Of a stretch of DNA of 64,000 nucleotides, positions 46,808-60,400 are shown piece after piece. Location: the NCBI GenBank assembly GCA_963978895.1, contig OZ022242.1:30746631-30810630 (forward strand), read 5' to 3'. The number at the start of each line of letters is the position of its first letter. The stretch's first letter is position 1. The position numbers were made by a program, and so were the translations under genes. The notes beneath the pieces are model-generated. The model did not search any database, was not told where the DNA came from, and was given only the letters and a program-made list of their open reading frames with translations. The DNA is from Erpobdella octoculata (taxonomy: Eukaryota; Annelida; Clitellata; Hirudinida; Erpobdellidae).

Positions 46808-47490
46808 ATATATTGTTTTCTGATTACTTTGTTAATCAACTGCGTTTAAATTTGGCATGACCCATTCCTAAAAAGTATGATGTATGTAAAATACAAATTT
46901 TTAATGCTTTCTTTATTTTTAGATACCTCAACACTCCACGAATCATATTTTTTTTAATAAAAAACATTGTATAAATATTATAAAGCAGAAAAATCAAATT
47001 TAAAAATGCTATAAGACACTTTGTAATATAAAACCAAGTAAAAAACTTTGAAGAAACACTATGCAACATCAAATCAATTGAAGAAAACTATATTTAAATT
47101 ATTATGTGACATGAAACCAAGTAAAATTTACAGTTTAAAAGATTATCCAACATAAAATTATGGAAAACAACGCATTAGACAACATAATAGTTGAACCAAA
47201 ATTTAAAAAATATGTGAATAAAATCAATTAACGGAAAATCTTTAAAACACTATGCAACATAAAATTAAGTAAAACATCCTCACACTTTTATATAATGGGG
47301 GGCATGCAAGCATGCATCGTTCAAAAACGCTGGAGACAAAACGTAGGTAGACGAACAGTAATGAGAAGAATAGTAAGCAGGGCGAATGAATCGATGGAGA
47401 ACAAACGTAGCAAGACGAACAGCAAGGAGACGAATCGTACGTGGAGAAGAAATGTAGGAGACGAATAGTAGGCAGACGAAACGTAGAGGA
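46808..47490 (+). repeat. 0.7-kb direct duplication, copy 1
   Basis: Nearly identical to 54844-55545, starting GATATATTGTTTTCTGATTA and ending in a degenerate GGAGACGAAACGTAG array. Internal diverged repeats (AAACACTATGCAACATAAAA) suggest a transposon-like or satellite-like unit. No coding sequence. Confidence 0.9.
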
Positions 47491-47631
47491 ATCCCATGTA
47501 CGACCATCAAGGCAGTACTCTACACAACATGTAATGAATTGTGTTGACTAGTTTTAAATTAAATTTATTTGAAAAAAAAATAAACAAAAACATCAATTGA
47601 TGGGTAATGATACGTTTGAGCCTGAGGCAAT

Positions 47632-48750
47632 TTACTGTACCTTTTTTCTTTTAGCATTATGAAATCCTTGATTCAATGATTCAATAAATATATCAAAATA
47701 ACAGTTTTTGGAAATAAATTGGAAAATCTTGTCATAACTTTCTACTGTTGTATCAACAAGTGATGCAGGAAATGTATTCTTTTCGGATTTTTCAAACAGC
47801 TTTGAAAAAGTTTTTTCGACCCAATCCCTGATCTCATTTGCTAAAGTTTGTCTTGAATTATCATCAATTTCTTGCAACAACTTGTATGCAACTTGAGCTC
47901 CTTCAGTGTTTTCTTTCTCTAAAATATCCAAATATCCAATTTTAATGAATTCAAGTTGATTGCATATTAGTTCATTGTTCACAACTTTCATAATTTTTTC
48001 ACAGGTATCTGCGTCAACAAGTCTTTCAACCATCTTTTTTTCACAATCAATTAACTGCAAACAGTTACTACAGTATTCACTTAATTCAGATGAAGCCATT
48101 AACTTATTTGATTTGTCTTTGTAATATTTGCTAGCTTGTTCTAATAGAAGGTTTTGGAACACTGTTTCAAACAGTATTTCACTTTTGTCTATACATTCAT
48201 TATCAATTCTAATAAATTCTTCACATATTTGTTTAATTGTCTGACCTTGATATTTAACGACACCCAGTCTATCATTTTCCAATATTTTCAAAATAACGTA
48301 TTTAATACGTCTATTATGATTAATTATGACATTTCTTAGTGCCTCATGAGCTAACTTTTCAACGTAATCGTAAACTTTTTTATCCTCATCAGGAACATAA
48401 TCTATAGCGGTTTTTGGTATATCTCTACAAAAAATTCCGTTAAAAGTTGTAAATTGCTTATTTAAATCTTTAAATATGTCACTTAATTTTCTAGCAGAGC
48501 AAATAAATTCTTTTATGTATTCCCCGTCGTCTGAAAGCGGGTTCAACAAGTCTAACTTTTCACGAATACAATTTTCAATAACTTGTTTGAATGGTTTACA
48601 AATTTCAGTATTGTCTTCATTTGAATGATCTTCATAATATGCGTTCAAAAGGCTTGGCATGCTGCGCTTTTGCAAACTTGGAATTGGTAATGGTGTTTCT
48701 AAAAAACTATTCTTAACAAATTCTTCAACGACATCTGGAAATCCAATCAT
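47632..48750 (-). CDS. Intronless cullin N-terminal-half protein
   Basis: An open frame of 372 codons matching cullin repeats but lacking the rest of a cullin. Cullins are E3 ubiquitin ligase scaffolds (about 740-780 aa) whose N-terminal helical repeats bind substrate adaptors and whose C-terminal domain binds RBX1 and carries the neddylated lysine. Cullin-like stretches are [20 protein letters not shown] (about 170-190), [20 protein letters not shown] (about 205-225), [20 protein letters not shown] and [18 protein letters not shown] third-repeat segment ends [25 protein letters not shown], then AKRKKVQ and stop. The spacing matches CUL3/CUL1-type order. It ends near the start of the cullin homology domain, so it should not bind RBX1. 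A single open exon suggests a retrocopy or a small lineage-specific gene. Confidence 0.75.
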   Translation of the reverse strand: MIGFPDVVEEFVKNSFLETPLPIPSLQKRSMPSLLNAYYEDHSNEDNTEICKPFKQVIENCIREKLDLLNPLSDDGEYIKEFICSARKLSDIFKDLNKQFTTFNGIFCRDIPKTAIDYVPDEDKKVYDYVEKLAHEALRNVIINHNRRIKYVILKILENDRLGVVKYQGQTIKQICEEFIRIDNECIDKSEILFETVFQNLLLEQASKYYKDKSNKLMASSELSEYCSNCLQLIDCEKKMVERLVDADTCEKIMKVVNNELICNQLEFIKIGYLDILEKENTEGAQVAYKLLQEIDDNSRQTLANEIRDWVEKTFSKLFEKSEKNTFPASLVDTTVESYDKIFQFISKNCYFDIFIESLNQGFHNAKRKKVQ

Positions 48751-48854
48751 TTTTTAATCGAATTGACAAATAAATCAATTGTAAATTTGATTGAGTTATA
48801 AATAATGATACTGCAAAAGCTATGAGCCTGTGAGCTTCATAAGTTTGGGAAAAA

Positions 48855-49303
<449 letters not shown>

Positions 49304-49310
49304 TATATAT

Positions 49311-49828
49311 ATGTATGTGCGTATGTATGTGTGTATGTATGTATGTATGTGTGTGTGTATGTATGTATGTATGTGTATGTGCATGTATGTGTGTCTGTGT
49401 TTATGTATGTATTTCGGCACTAAATGATCATTCAAAGTATGTATGGGTGTGTATGTATCTATGTATGTATGTATGTATGTATGTATGTATGTATGTATGT
49501 ATAAATGTATGTAAGTATGTATGTATATATGAATGTAGAATCGGATCTAGGGGGGGGGGGGGGGGGCAACTGAGAGCGAAAGAATGAGCGGGAAAGCGCC
49601 AGGGAACGGATAACGACCGGGAGCGGGAGTGTGTATGTATCTATGTATGTATGTATGTATGTGTGTATGTATGTATGTATGTATGTATGTGTGTATGTAT
49701 CTATGTATGTGTGTATGTATCTATGTATGTATGTATGTATCTATGTATGTATGTATGTATGTATGTATGTATGTATGTATGTATGTATGTATGTATGTAT
49801 GTATGTATGTATGTATGTATGTAGAATC
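49311..49828. repeat. (GTAT)n arrays with an embedded G-run
   Basis: Two (GTAT)n arrays (49311-49540 and 49629-49822) with GTGT and CTAT variants. Between them lie AGAATCGGATCTAGG, a G-run of about 17 and a short purine-rich family B fragment. The second array is followed by the same AGAATCGGATCTAGGGGGGG phrase, so the whole block is duplicated. Confidence 0.9.
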
Positions 49829-49970
49829 GGATCTAGGGGGGGAACTGAGAACGAAAAAATGAGCGGGAAAGCGACAGGGAACGGATAACGACCTGGAGCG
49901 GGAGCGCAAGCGGGAAGGAAACGGGAGCAAAAAAGAAACGCATTAGGTAAACCTCTAAAAACCCCGGGAA
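49829..49970 (+). mobile_element. Helitron family B, 3' fragment without terminus
   Basis: Purine-rich minisatellite, then AACCTCTAAAAACCCCGGG. The copy stops in the middle of the terminal hairpin and is replaced by (GTAT)n. Confidence 0.65.
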
Positions 49971-49994
49971 ATATGTATGTATGTATGTATGTAT

Positions 49995-50136
49995 GTCCTT
50001 TATGCATTGCTACACCATTCATCCGATCGTAATTACATTTTCACACAACTTTGAGAGTAAAGAGGAATCAAATATAGAGAAAAAAATTGAAATCCGTCTC
50101 AAAATGAGCGGAGTGGAGCGGGTGAGCGAGCGGGGC
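49995..50136 (+). mobile_element. Helitron family B, short unit
   Basis: TCCTTTATGCATTGCTACAC through GTGAGCGAGCGGGGC then TATATATA, the same unit and right end as 13917-14104. Confidence 0.75.
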
Positions 50137-50157
50137 TATATATATATACATACATAC

Positions 50158-50375
50158 ATGAGCGGAAACGGCAAGCCAACTGAGAGCGAAAGTTTGAGCG
50201 GGAAAGGGAACGCGACCGGGAACGGGAAAGCAACCGGGAGCGGAAAAGCGACCGAGAGAGGAAAAGTGACCGGGAGCGGGAAAGCAATCGGAACGGGAAA
50301 TCGACCGGGAGCGGGAAAAAAACTAGAAACGGGAAAGCGTCTGGGAGCGGAAAAACGGCCTGGAGCAAAAAACCA
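50158..50375 (+). mobile_element. Helitron family B, purine-rich interior fragment
   Basis: GAGCGGAAACGGCAAGCCAA and 18-bp-type GGGAAAGCGACCGGGAGC units, like 17932-18200. It lacks a 3' end and stops where the hexanucleotide array begins. Confidence 0.65.
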
Positions 50376-50376
50376 T

Positions 50377-50614
<238 letters not shown>

Positions 50615-50788
50615 GTATACAAGTGCCTATACATGATCATTGCATAAGTTTTCGAAGCACTGTTTACAATTGCGTAACAGGCATTACTTGCTAATGGACT
50701 TCTCAATATTAAGAAGTCCATGACTTGCTTCCCAGTCTTGCATAATGTGACCGATTGCGCGTTATTACAAATTGTTAAGAGATAGATG

Positions 50789-51436
<648 letters not shown>

Positions 51437-51447
51437 AAAATTCCTAT

Positions 51448-51493
51448 GTACGACCCATATATATAGAATATATTCTATATATATGGTACGACC
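51448..51493. mobile_element. 30-bp perfect palindrome with 8-bp direct duplication
   Basis: GTACGACC at 51448-51455 and again at 51486-51493 flank a 30-bp perfect palindrome (first half CATATATATAGAATA). It starts CA and ends TG as hAT elements do. A related unoccupied sequence (ATGTACGACCATCAA) is at about 47495-47510. Confidence 0.65.
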
Positions 51494-51559
51494 ATCAAAG
51501 GTAATTGCGTAATAAAATTCAAATTTTGTTTACGTAACAACGTTTGAAGGCTTCGGGCA

Positions 51560-51784
51560 ACTTTTAGCAAATCTAATTTACGTTTTATGGGCTAAAATAA
51601 GTTATGAAAGAGTGGAAAAAAATGAGCGCGAGCCGGAACGGAAACGGGAGAGCAAGCGGGAACGGAAACGGGAGAGCAAGCGGGAACGGAAACGGGAGAG
51701 CAAGCGGGGAAGGAAACGGGAGCAAGAGAGAAAAATGATAAAAACCCTCTGAAAACCCCGAGCAATGCCGGGTAACCCCGCTAG
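51560..51784 (+). mobile_element. Helitron family B, short copy
   Basis: TTAGCAAATCTAATTTACGT, then AAGTTATGAAAGAGTGG, three copies of an AACGGAAACGGGAGAGCAAG-type unit, CCCCGAGCAATGCCGGGTAA, CCCCG, CTAG at 51781-51784. Left part shared with 15975. Confidence 0.8.
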
Positions 51785-51796
51785 TATATATATATA

Positions 51797-51960
51797 CTAG
51801 AGATAGCCCGTCAAAAATGACGGAAGTTTTAAAATACGGCGCCCGTTATTATAAAAATAGTCAACAAAAACAAAATGACATTTGATAACCATAAAAAAAA
51901 ATCTATATTATAGTAGCCCACGTCACTCACTCACTCACTCACTCACTCATTCTGTCACGC
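51797..51960 (-). mobile_element. Helitron-like family C with hairpin 3' end
   Basis: On the minus strand it ends CCGTCATTTTTGACGGGCTA, TCT, then CTAG at 51800-51797, a hairpin followed by CTAG and AT. Further in is a (GTGA)n run with GACGTGGGCTACTATAATAT, the same phrase that borders the 1.5-kb AGTG array at the window start. 51961-52290 shows no other feature. Confidence 0.6.
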
Positions 51961-52290
51961 TTACGTAATTAGTAGTATAGACGTTATCGATGTCAGGTAG
52001 TCTTTATTAAGACAAACGTTATGAGCTATTAAAAATAAAAATCGATTCATTAGTTTACGTTTTATTGCAAAAAAACGAGAGAATTCTTCAAAAAAACTGA
52101 GCAACGCCGGTGAACTATGACTATTTTTTGCATGTATTTATGTTGACGGAACCTTCTACTACACACCATTCTGTCTACATAATTTATTAATATGTCGCTC
52201 CTTACTTTTTGTCAAGTTTCTCAAAATGCATTTTATCAGCAGTCACCTATTTGCAATCAAACAATTTAACAATATAATCTTTTATATATA

Positions 52291-52740
52291 TCTATAAAAG
52301 AACATGTCCTGACTGACTGACTGATAATCAACGCCGAGCTCAAACGCCTCATCCTAGGAACGTTAAATTTGGAACTTATATTACTTTTATAGCGTAAGCA
52401 CCCACTAAGAAAGGATTTTTGAAAATTTTGCTCCTGGGAGGATGAAACTGAAAAACATTTGTTTTTCTAAAACAACGTATGTCTCGAAAACCGAAAACGA
52501 AGAGCTTTTGAAATTCAGTATCTAGATTCTTCTTAAAAAAATGAGAAAATATGAGTCGCCATTTCTTGAAAATTTGGTTTCCAGGACCTCAAATGTGGAG
52601 TGGAAAAAAACTGAAAAAGTGAAGGTTTTAAAATTTGGTATTTGGGATCTTCTAAAAAATTAAAATTATTTATGTGTAACCGTATTTAAATAATTTATTT
52701 TCTGGGACCTCAAATATGGAATGGAAAATATGGTTGATTG
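52291..52740 (+). mobile_element. Helitron family A, 5' half
   Basis: TCTATAAAAGAACATGTCCT, GACTGACTGACTGATAATCA and CAACGCCGAGCTCAAACGCC, then diverged interior repeats. The 3' end is missing. Confidence 0.75.
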
Positions 52741-52771
52741 GTTAGTAGAGTAAAAATCAACATGTTATCTA

Positions 52772-52838
52772 TCTATATATATAAAAGAACATGTCCTGAC
52801 TGACTGACTGACTGACTGACTGACTGACTGACTGATAA
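52772..52838 (+). mobile_element. Helitron family A 5' tip with (GACT)n
   Basis: TCTATATATATAAAAGAACA, CATGTCCT, about ten GACT units and GATAATC, then an abrupt change into hAT-derived sequence. Confidence 0.7.
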
Positions 52839-52844
52839 TCGGGA

Positions 52845-53654
52845 AAATGTTACTCAAATGTTTCTTGGAGCAGCTAGGCGCTTCGCTGAGCAGTCAGTTG
52901 AAGTTACTGAAACAGATGTTAACCAGTTGACAGATTATACAGCTGAAGAAAACTATGGGTTTGATCAAGCTTCAGCTCCTGCAGAACCAAAAAATTCTAT
53001 ACAAATGCAGGTACTGAAATGATTTTTTTTCAATAATTGATTAGAGAAAAACAATTGTAATTTAATTGTACATTTTATTAACATAAGTGTTTTAATTTTA
53101 TAATCATGACAGTAACTTTCAACACGTAAAATTAGCATTATTACATGCTTTGCATTAATGATAATTTACATACAGTTAATTTTTTATCTTCACAGGTGTT
53201 GTCATATCTGTAAGATACAGACTGCTCTTTGCAGCACCTTGATTCATACCAGAATTTCAGGAAGATGTTCGTGTACTACAACACACCTATTCCTTCATCT
53301 GCACCTGTTCAACGTCTGTTCAGTATAGCAGGCTTGACTGAGACGCCAAGAAGAAACAAACTTTCTGATGCACTTTTTGAGAAATTAACACTCTTGAAAC
53401 TAAACCAAAGCATTTTTTGAAATAAAGATTTTTTGACTTGTAATGACTTCTAGAAGAATTGTCATCAGTAGCAATTTTAATAAGCGCAAACTTTTTAGTA
53501 ATGATTTCATGATTTTAAATCATCAAAATCTTGATTTTGATTTGAAATCATTTTTGGTGGAAAGAAAAAATTATTTTGATTTTGATTTCAAAATCACTCT
53601 GAAGTGAATGATTTTTATTTCAAATCATTTAAAATGTGATTTTACCCAACACTG
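52845..53654 (+). mobile_element. hAT transposon 3' half
   Basis: First coding piece GAARRFAEQSVEVTETDVNQ and YTAEENYGFDQASAP with a donor-like CAG|GTACTG at 53011. Second piece after TTCACAG at 53196 encodes the dimerisation domain YNTPIPSSAPVQRLFSIAGL, ETPRRNKLSDALFEKLTLLK, after one stop. The 3' end has GATTTTGATTTGAAATCAT palindromes and ACCCAACACTG. Same family as 29898-30359. Confidence 0.8.
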
Positions 53655-53694
53655 AGTAAGTAACATAGTTGAAAGCATAACTTTTTTAAATAAT

Positions 53695-53812
53695 TTAAAA
53701 AAAATATTTAATAGCCATGGACCTATCCTCAGACCTACCAAATGTAAACAAAAAATTTCATAAAAAATCGGTTCAACCGTTTCGGAGATGTTCAATTTCA
53801 AAAAATATGACA

Positions 53813-53816
<4 letters not shown>
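53695..53816 (-). repeat. Dispersed repeat, inverted copy
   Basis: Reverse complement of 13709-13830 (ATGGACCTATCCTCAGA, AACCGTTTCGGAG, GACACG) and, like that copy, touching an (AT)n array. Confidence 0.65.

Positions 53817-53879
<63 letters not shown>
53817..53879. repeat. (AT)n array
   Basis: About 30 AT units following the repeat at 53695. Confidence 0.95.
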
Positions 53880-53881
<2 letters not shown>

Positions 53882-53949
53882 TAAAAAAATTATGTATGCG
53901 ATAGATGTGCCAAAGCCCGAAGATATGTTGAAATGTTTGTGCGCCCATA

Positions 53950-54795
53950 GATGGCTACTGCTCGATACACTCTGCCCTGCAAATCACGGTACTTTTTTGC
54001 AGCACAATACTCACTCCCATCGCTGCTTGTAAATATGCAGCTTTTTGTTTACTGCAGTCGTTTTTTAGTTCTTTGAGAAAAATCCATGTCGTAGGGTGGC
54101 TGCACATTAAGGCCGCAGTGCCATCCTTCCACAATGTTTGTGGTCCGGGCAATTCCTTCAGCAACGGCGTCAAACTTGTTCCATCTTTCTATAGAAAAAG
54201 GCACAGGACCGTAATTTTCTTTCCGCCCACGTAATCCTCTTTCCCTGATATAAGTATGCTCAAAGTATGATGTAAAGGCATTATTTCGGCTAGCAGATCA
54301 AACGCTTCCGCCACATCATTAGCCGGTACGTGAGCTAAAGCAGGGATTTCATAATCAAGATTTTTTGGTAACGGTGGCAAAACAAAATTATCTGCCCGTC
54401 GTGCTCGTTGTCTGTAACGTGTCAGGCATTGGTTCATCGTCGTTTTTTGGCAGTGCAGTAAGAATATGTGCGTCCAAAGTGGCCATGACAGCACCTTGCG
54501 CAGAACTTGGAGTAGCAATGTTTTGTGTCAGTATCTGCTTCATTTCACCCAAAAACACTTGAGCCATTACTGCCGATTCGTTTTCAAAATGTGTATGTTC
54601 TGCTGATTGTTGTAGAACATTATAACTATAACCTTCTGTCAGCAACGTTGCGCGACACTTATGATATTCGCGTTTGCAACATCTCCATGTTATCTGATTT
54701 TTCACGTTAGTTCGGTATTTCCAATACTCAAAATTTCGATAAATAACGGTTACATTACCTAGCTTAGAAACTTCTTACTCTACGCAATCCGTCAT
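53950..54795 (-). pseudogene. FLYWCH/MULE-type transposase remnant
   Basis: The minus-strand N-terminal part has a FLYWCH-like zinc finger, NFEYWKYRT then ITWRCCKREYHKCRATLLTE and a distal HTH. A frameshift follows, then RYRQRARRADNFVLPPLPKN and ANDVAEAFDLLAE. A second shift leads to ARTTNIVEGWHCGLN near 54115-54155, a motif shared by Mutator-like transposases with FLYWCH fingers, and HPTTWIFLKELKNDCSKQKA. Catalytic DDE residues are not recognisable. Best read as a dead Mutator-like transposase, though a host FLYWCH gene fragment is possible. Confidence 0.7.
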
Positions 54796-54843
54796 GTTTA
54801 CAAATAATGCAAACAGTCACAACCTCACACCTAGTATATATAC

Positions 54844-55545
54844 TGATATATTGTTTTCTGATTACTTTGTTAATCAATTGCGTTTAAATTTGGCATGACC
54901 CATTCCTAAAAAGTATGATGTATGTAAAATACAAATTTTTAATGCTTTCTTTATTTTTAGATACCTCAACACTCCACGAATCATATTTTTTTTAAATAAA
55001 AAACATTGTATAAATATTATAAAGCAGAAAAATCAAATTTAAAAATGCTATAAGACACTTTGTAATATAAAACCAAGTAAAAAACTTTGAAGAAACACTA
55101 TGCAACATCAAATCAATTGAAGAAAACTATATTTAAATTATTATGTGACATGAAACCAAGTAAAATTTACAGTTTAAAAGATTATCCAACATAAAATTAT
55201 GGAAAACAACGCATTAGACAACATAATAGTTGAACCAAAATTTAAAAAATATGTGAATAAAATCAATTAACGGAAAATCTTTAAAACACTATGCAACATA
55301 AACTTAAGTAAAACATCCTCACACTTTTATATAATGGGTGGCATGCAAGCATGCATCGTTCAAAAACGCTGGAGACGAAACGTAGGTAGACGAACAGTAA
55401 TGAGAAGAATAGTAAGCAGGGCAAATAAATCGATGGAGAACAAACGTAGCAAGACGAACAGCAAGGAGACGAATCGTACGTGGAGATGAAACGTATGAGA
55501 CGAATAGTACGCGGACAAAACGTACGGAGACAAAACGTAGGGGAA
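54844..55545 (+). repeat. 0.7-kb direct duplication, copy 2
   Basis: Matches 46808-47490 with only scattered substitutions and a slightly longer GGAGACAAAACGTA array at its right end. It begins about 50 bp from the start of the FLYWCH/MULE remnant. Confidence 0.9.
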
Positions 55546-57078
<1,533 letters not shown>

Positions 57079-57464
57079 TGACCGACCCCACCCGACTCGC
57101 AGTTCAACCCGAACCGTAGACAACTTAATCCTGGAAAAGGTTTTTTGGCCATAATAATGCAATTTTGTTAAAACCTGTTTCATTTTTTTCCTCTTTGAGA
57201 ACTACCTCCATGCCAAATTTTGTTTAAATTGGTCTAGAGGTTCGGATTTGTGAGCTAATTTTGAGAGCACCATTGAGCTCAGGTCCTGAAAAACAGCAAT
57301 CAAAAGCACTAGAAAAGCAATTGACGCACATTTCTTGTCTTTCGCCTACGTCATTGTTGACGTGCGAAATTTGATTAAATTCAAAACATTTGAACCGAAG
57401 CTGCTTGGAGCGTTGTTTATAATTGCTTGAAAAAGAAAAATACGATAACTTCCCAAGAGCTAAT

Positions 57465-60400
57465 ATGAGCGGGTTTCGCTCCGTGTCTAGTACTAGTAGG
57501 TCTATGACCAGTAAAAAGGTACGGTCTGAGTTCATGCAAGAAGAGAGCATGACTGACAATCTGAATAAGCTTATTTGCGACCACAAAATGCTGTTCGAAC
57601 AATATGCTACATATACAAGAGAAGCTGATAAGCTGTTTGGAAAGTAAGTTTATTCATTAATCATAATCATGTCATGTTTCATTAAGTTTTTCCGCAGTAG
57701 TACCTATTTCCAATTGTTTTAATAGTCTTCAATATTTTGGTCTTTGGGAACCCATAAAATGAAAAATGTGTTAAATTTGACAAGAAGACCAACTTCAGAC
57801 GGATAGTACTTAAAAATCCTATAAATTATTATTTTTTACACTTCGTGGCGTTTCCATATAATTATAATGTAAAGCTGATCTCTTATCGGGACCTTGTAGA
57901 ACTCTTGAAAGCTGCAAGACAAAGTCGAAGATTTCGTTGATTAAGAAAGCATTTTAGTTTTGAAAAACAGAAATAATTTAATCAATTCAAAATTCTGAGT
58001 AGAATAATTTGTTTGTGGGAGGATGTGTGTTTGTGTGTGTGTGGATGTGTGTTTGTGTGTATGTGTGTGGGTGGATGTGTCTTTGTGTGTGTCTGTGCGG
58101 TTCATTTGTCATTTAAACAAATATAATTTATTTTCAGATTCTTACTAATGATTGAAGCTTTAAATCAAGAGCACGAGAGATTGAAAAAACTTTTGGAATG
58201 TGAAAAAGAAAACGATTCTGTAAACGCAAGAAACAAAACTAGAAAGACCGAACTGATGGAACTCATCGCCAAAGAGCAGTGTTTAGTGAAAGAAATCGCT
58301 AACGTCCTTGAGCAGCTGAAAAGAGATCATTTGATTGTTTCTGAAAAGGTTTTATTCATTCAACCGATGATTTGAAATTTTTATTTAGGTTTTAAATTCA
58401 AAGCAATATTATGCTATCTAATTGTGAAATTGTAGATGCTACAACAACACAGAGCAAATAACGCTACACTTTTATTTAACCCATTAACGGTTACGGTTGC
58501 GAAAACGCAACGTCAACTTTAGTATTTTCGTAGTGACCGTTAATGGGTTAAATGCTTCACTCACCAGAACTTGTAACTGTTTTATTAAGCATTACTACTT
58601 ATGTAGCAAGTTTTTCATTAGTTATTTTATCTCTGTTTCCATCTGTTTGTTGAAAATTATTCAGGAGAAGAAAATGCTTGAGCGCAGAAAAGGATTGAGT
58701 GGATTTGACGAAGCAATGAAGGAGCGCTTTCGTCAGCTACGCTACCTTCAAGAATTAGAATACAAAAAATATCAAACAGCTGTCCGTCTCAATCTCTCTC
58801 TTGTTAATAACAAGGTCAATATTCTAAAATAATCTTTTTAGTCAAAGTAATTTCAACGTTTCATATCATGCTAATCTTATTTATAGTCTTGATACGATGC
58901 TAATTATTATTATTATTATTTATTATTTATTTATTGTATCTAAAACAAAACAAGAGTCATGCACTAAGAATGCCATTATGACGACAAAATCACGTGAGTG
59001 TTCATGAATGAGTTTATGAGTATGTGAGGCTGGAAGATTATGTGAGAATTTCTGTGCTTTATATTTCAGCACTAGAAGATTGGCCAATTGAACTTCTGAA
59101 ATTAAAAATCCATCAAGTCACACTTTCTTCAGCATAAAATCTTAAGTATAAAATCTCCTTGACTTGCGACACGCTGTATTTTTTATGAAGTTGTTCTTTT
59201 ATGACAACGTCTCAAGTTATTCTTAACCAGGCAGCCAGAGATCCGAATGTAATTTTGTCTCAGTTATCGGCATCGTTCGCAATAGTGGTTTTTATTATTA
59301 GACATGTCCGTCTTTCAATGAATCGCTCTCGCTAGTCCGATTGAAACATTTATTGGCTGTAATAACATGTGATTTTAAGTTAAAATTTTTAGTTAAATTT
59401 GGATTTTTATATTTAAATAATGATTTTTTTCAGAACATTCGCAACGAAATTGACAACATAAAAGCAACGCGACAGAAATACGATGTGAGTTATAAACGAA
59501 TGCTTGCAGAGATTGAATCCATCAAACTGGAAAAGGCTCATCTTCTCGAAGAAGCATCCCAGTGTATTGAGGACAAAGACACCACGGAGTCTATGATTAA
59601 CGCAATTCTCAGTCGAAATAAAAAAGAAGACGACCTTTATCAACAAAAAATAGAAAATATGAAACAGGTTTGTGAAGTAGAAATAAGCAATGAAAGATGT
59701 GGTTTCCAATCGATAAAAATTGTGGGTAGACAAAAATAAAGGATTGATCTGGATGAACAAATAATTTGATCTGTTCTTTTTTAGTTGTTTTGTTTTTAGC
59801 CCACAATGTTAAAAAGGGAAAGAATGTAAGATACATTTGTTTCATTAGTAATATCACACATTGTCGTCCCAAGGGGTTGTCACCCAGTCCAGTAACCCAT
59901 TGTATCACCCTATCACGACTTCGACGTAAAAAACTCTAGACTTGAAAACTAAAAAAAAATAATGACCAGGGTTGGCTAAAATATAAACAATTTTTTTCAA
60001 AAATAATTGAGTACCGAAGGAATTGTAAACGCTCGAACTCCACCTCGCTAGTTGCGAGCCAGTCCCAAGCCTGGATAAAACAGAATGGAAAAATTAAAAA
60101 GATCAAATTGTGATCCCTGACAGGAACTACTTTAGTACATCCTACATACTGCTATATCCGTCTTCATTTTTCACAAATTTTTTAAATTTTCTAATTTGAC
60201 AGCTTCTAGTTTTTTGCAAATCAGTTTTTGATGATCAATAAAATAGAAAAACTTTGACCACGGTCCACTAAATAATCAATATATTAAATATGTAAGAATC
60301 AAAATATAAGAAACTTTTGAATCAATTTGGAAAAAACAAGGTTTTGTTAAATTTTTGGTTTGAAAAATTAAATATTGCTTTTTTTTGAATGATCTAAAAA

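Noticed and set aside
47280..47510. Minus-strand frame in the duplicated block
   Set aside because: It derives from the degenerate GGAGACGAAACG array, and the second copy does not keep the same frame.
49311..49888. Cys/Tyr/Met-rich frames in the (GTAT)n arrays
   Set aside because: Translation of a tetranucleotide repeat, not a gene.
58435..58475. Extra exon of the dynein-docking gene starting MLQQHRANNATL
   Set aside because: No donor before the piggyBac-like insert, and exons 2 and 3 already join in frame.
60035..60090. tRNA-like or rRNA-like phrase GCTAGTTGCGAGCCAGTCCC
   Set aside because: No cloverleaf or extended match; at most the end of a retroelement.
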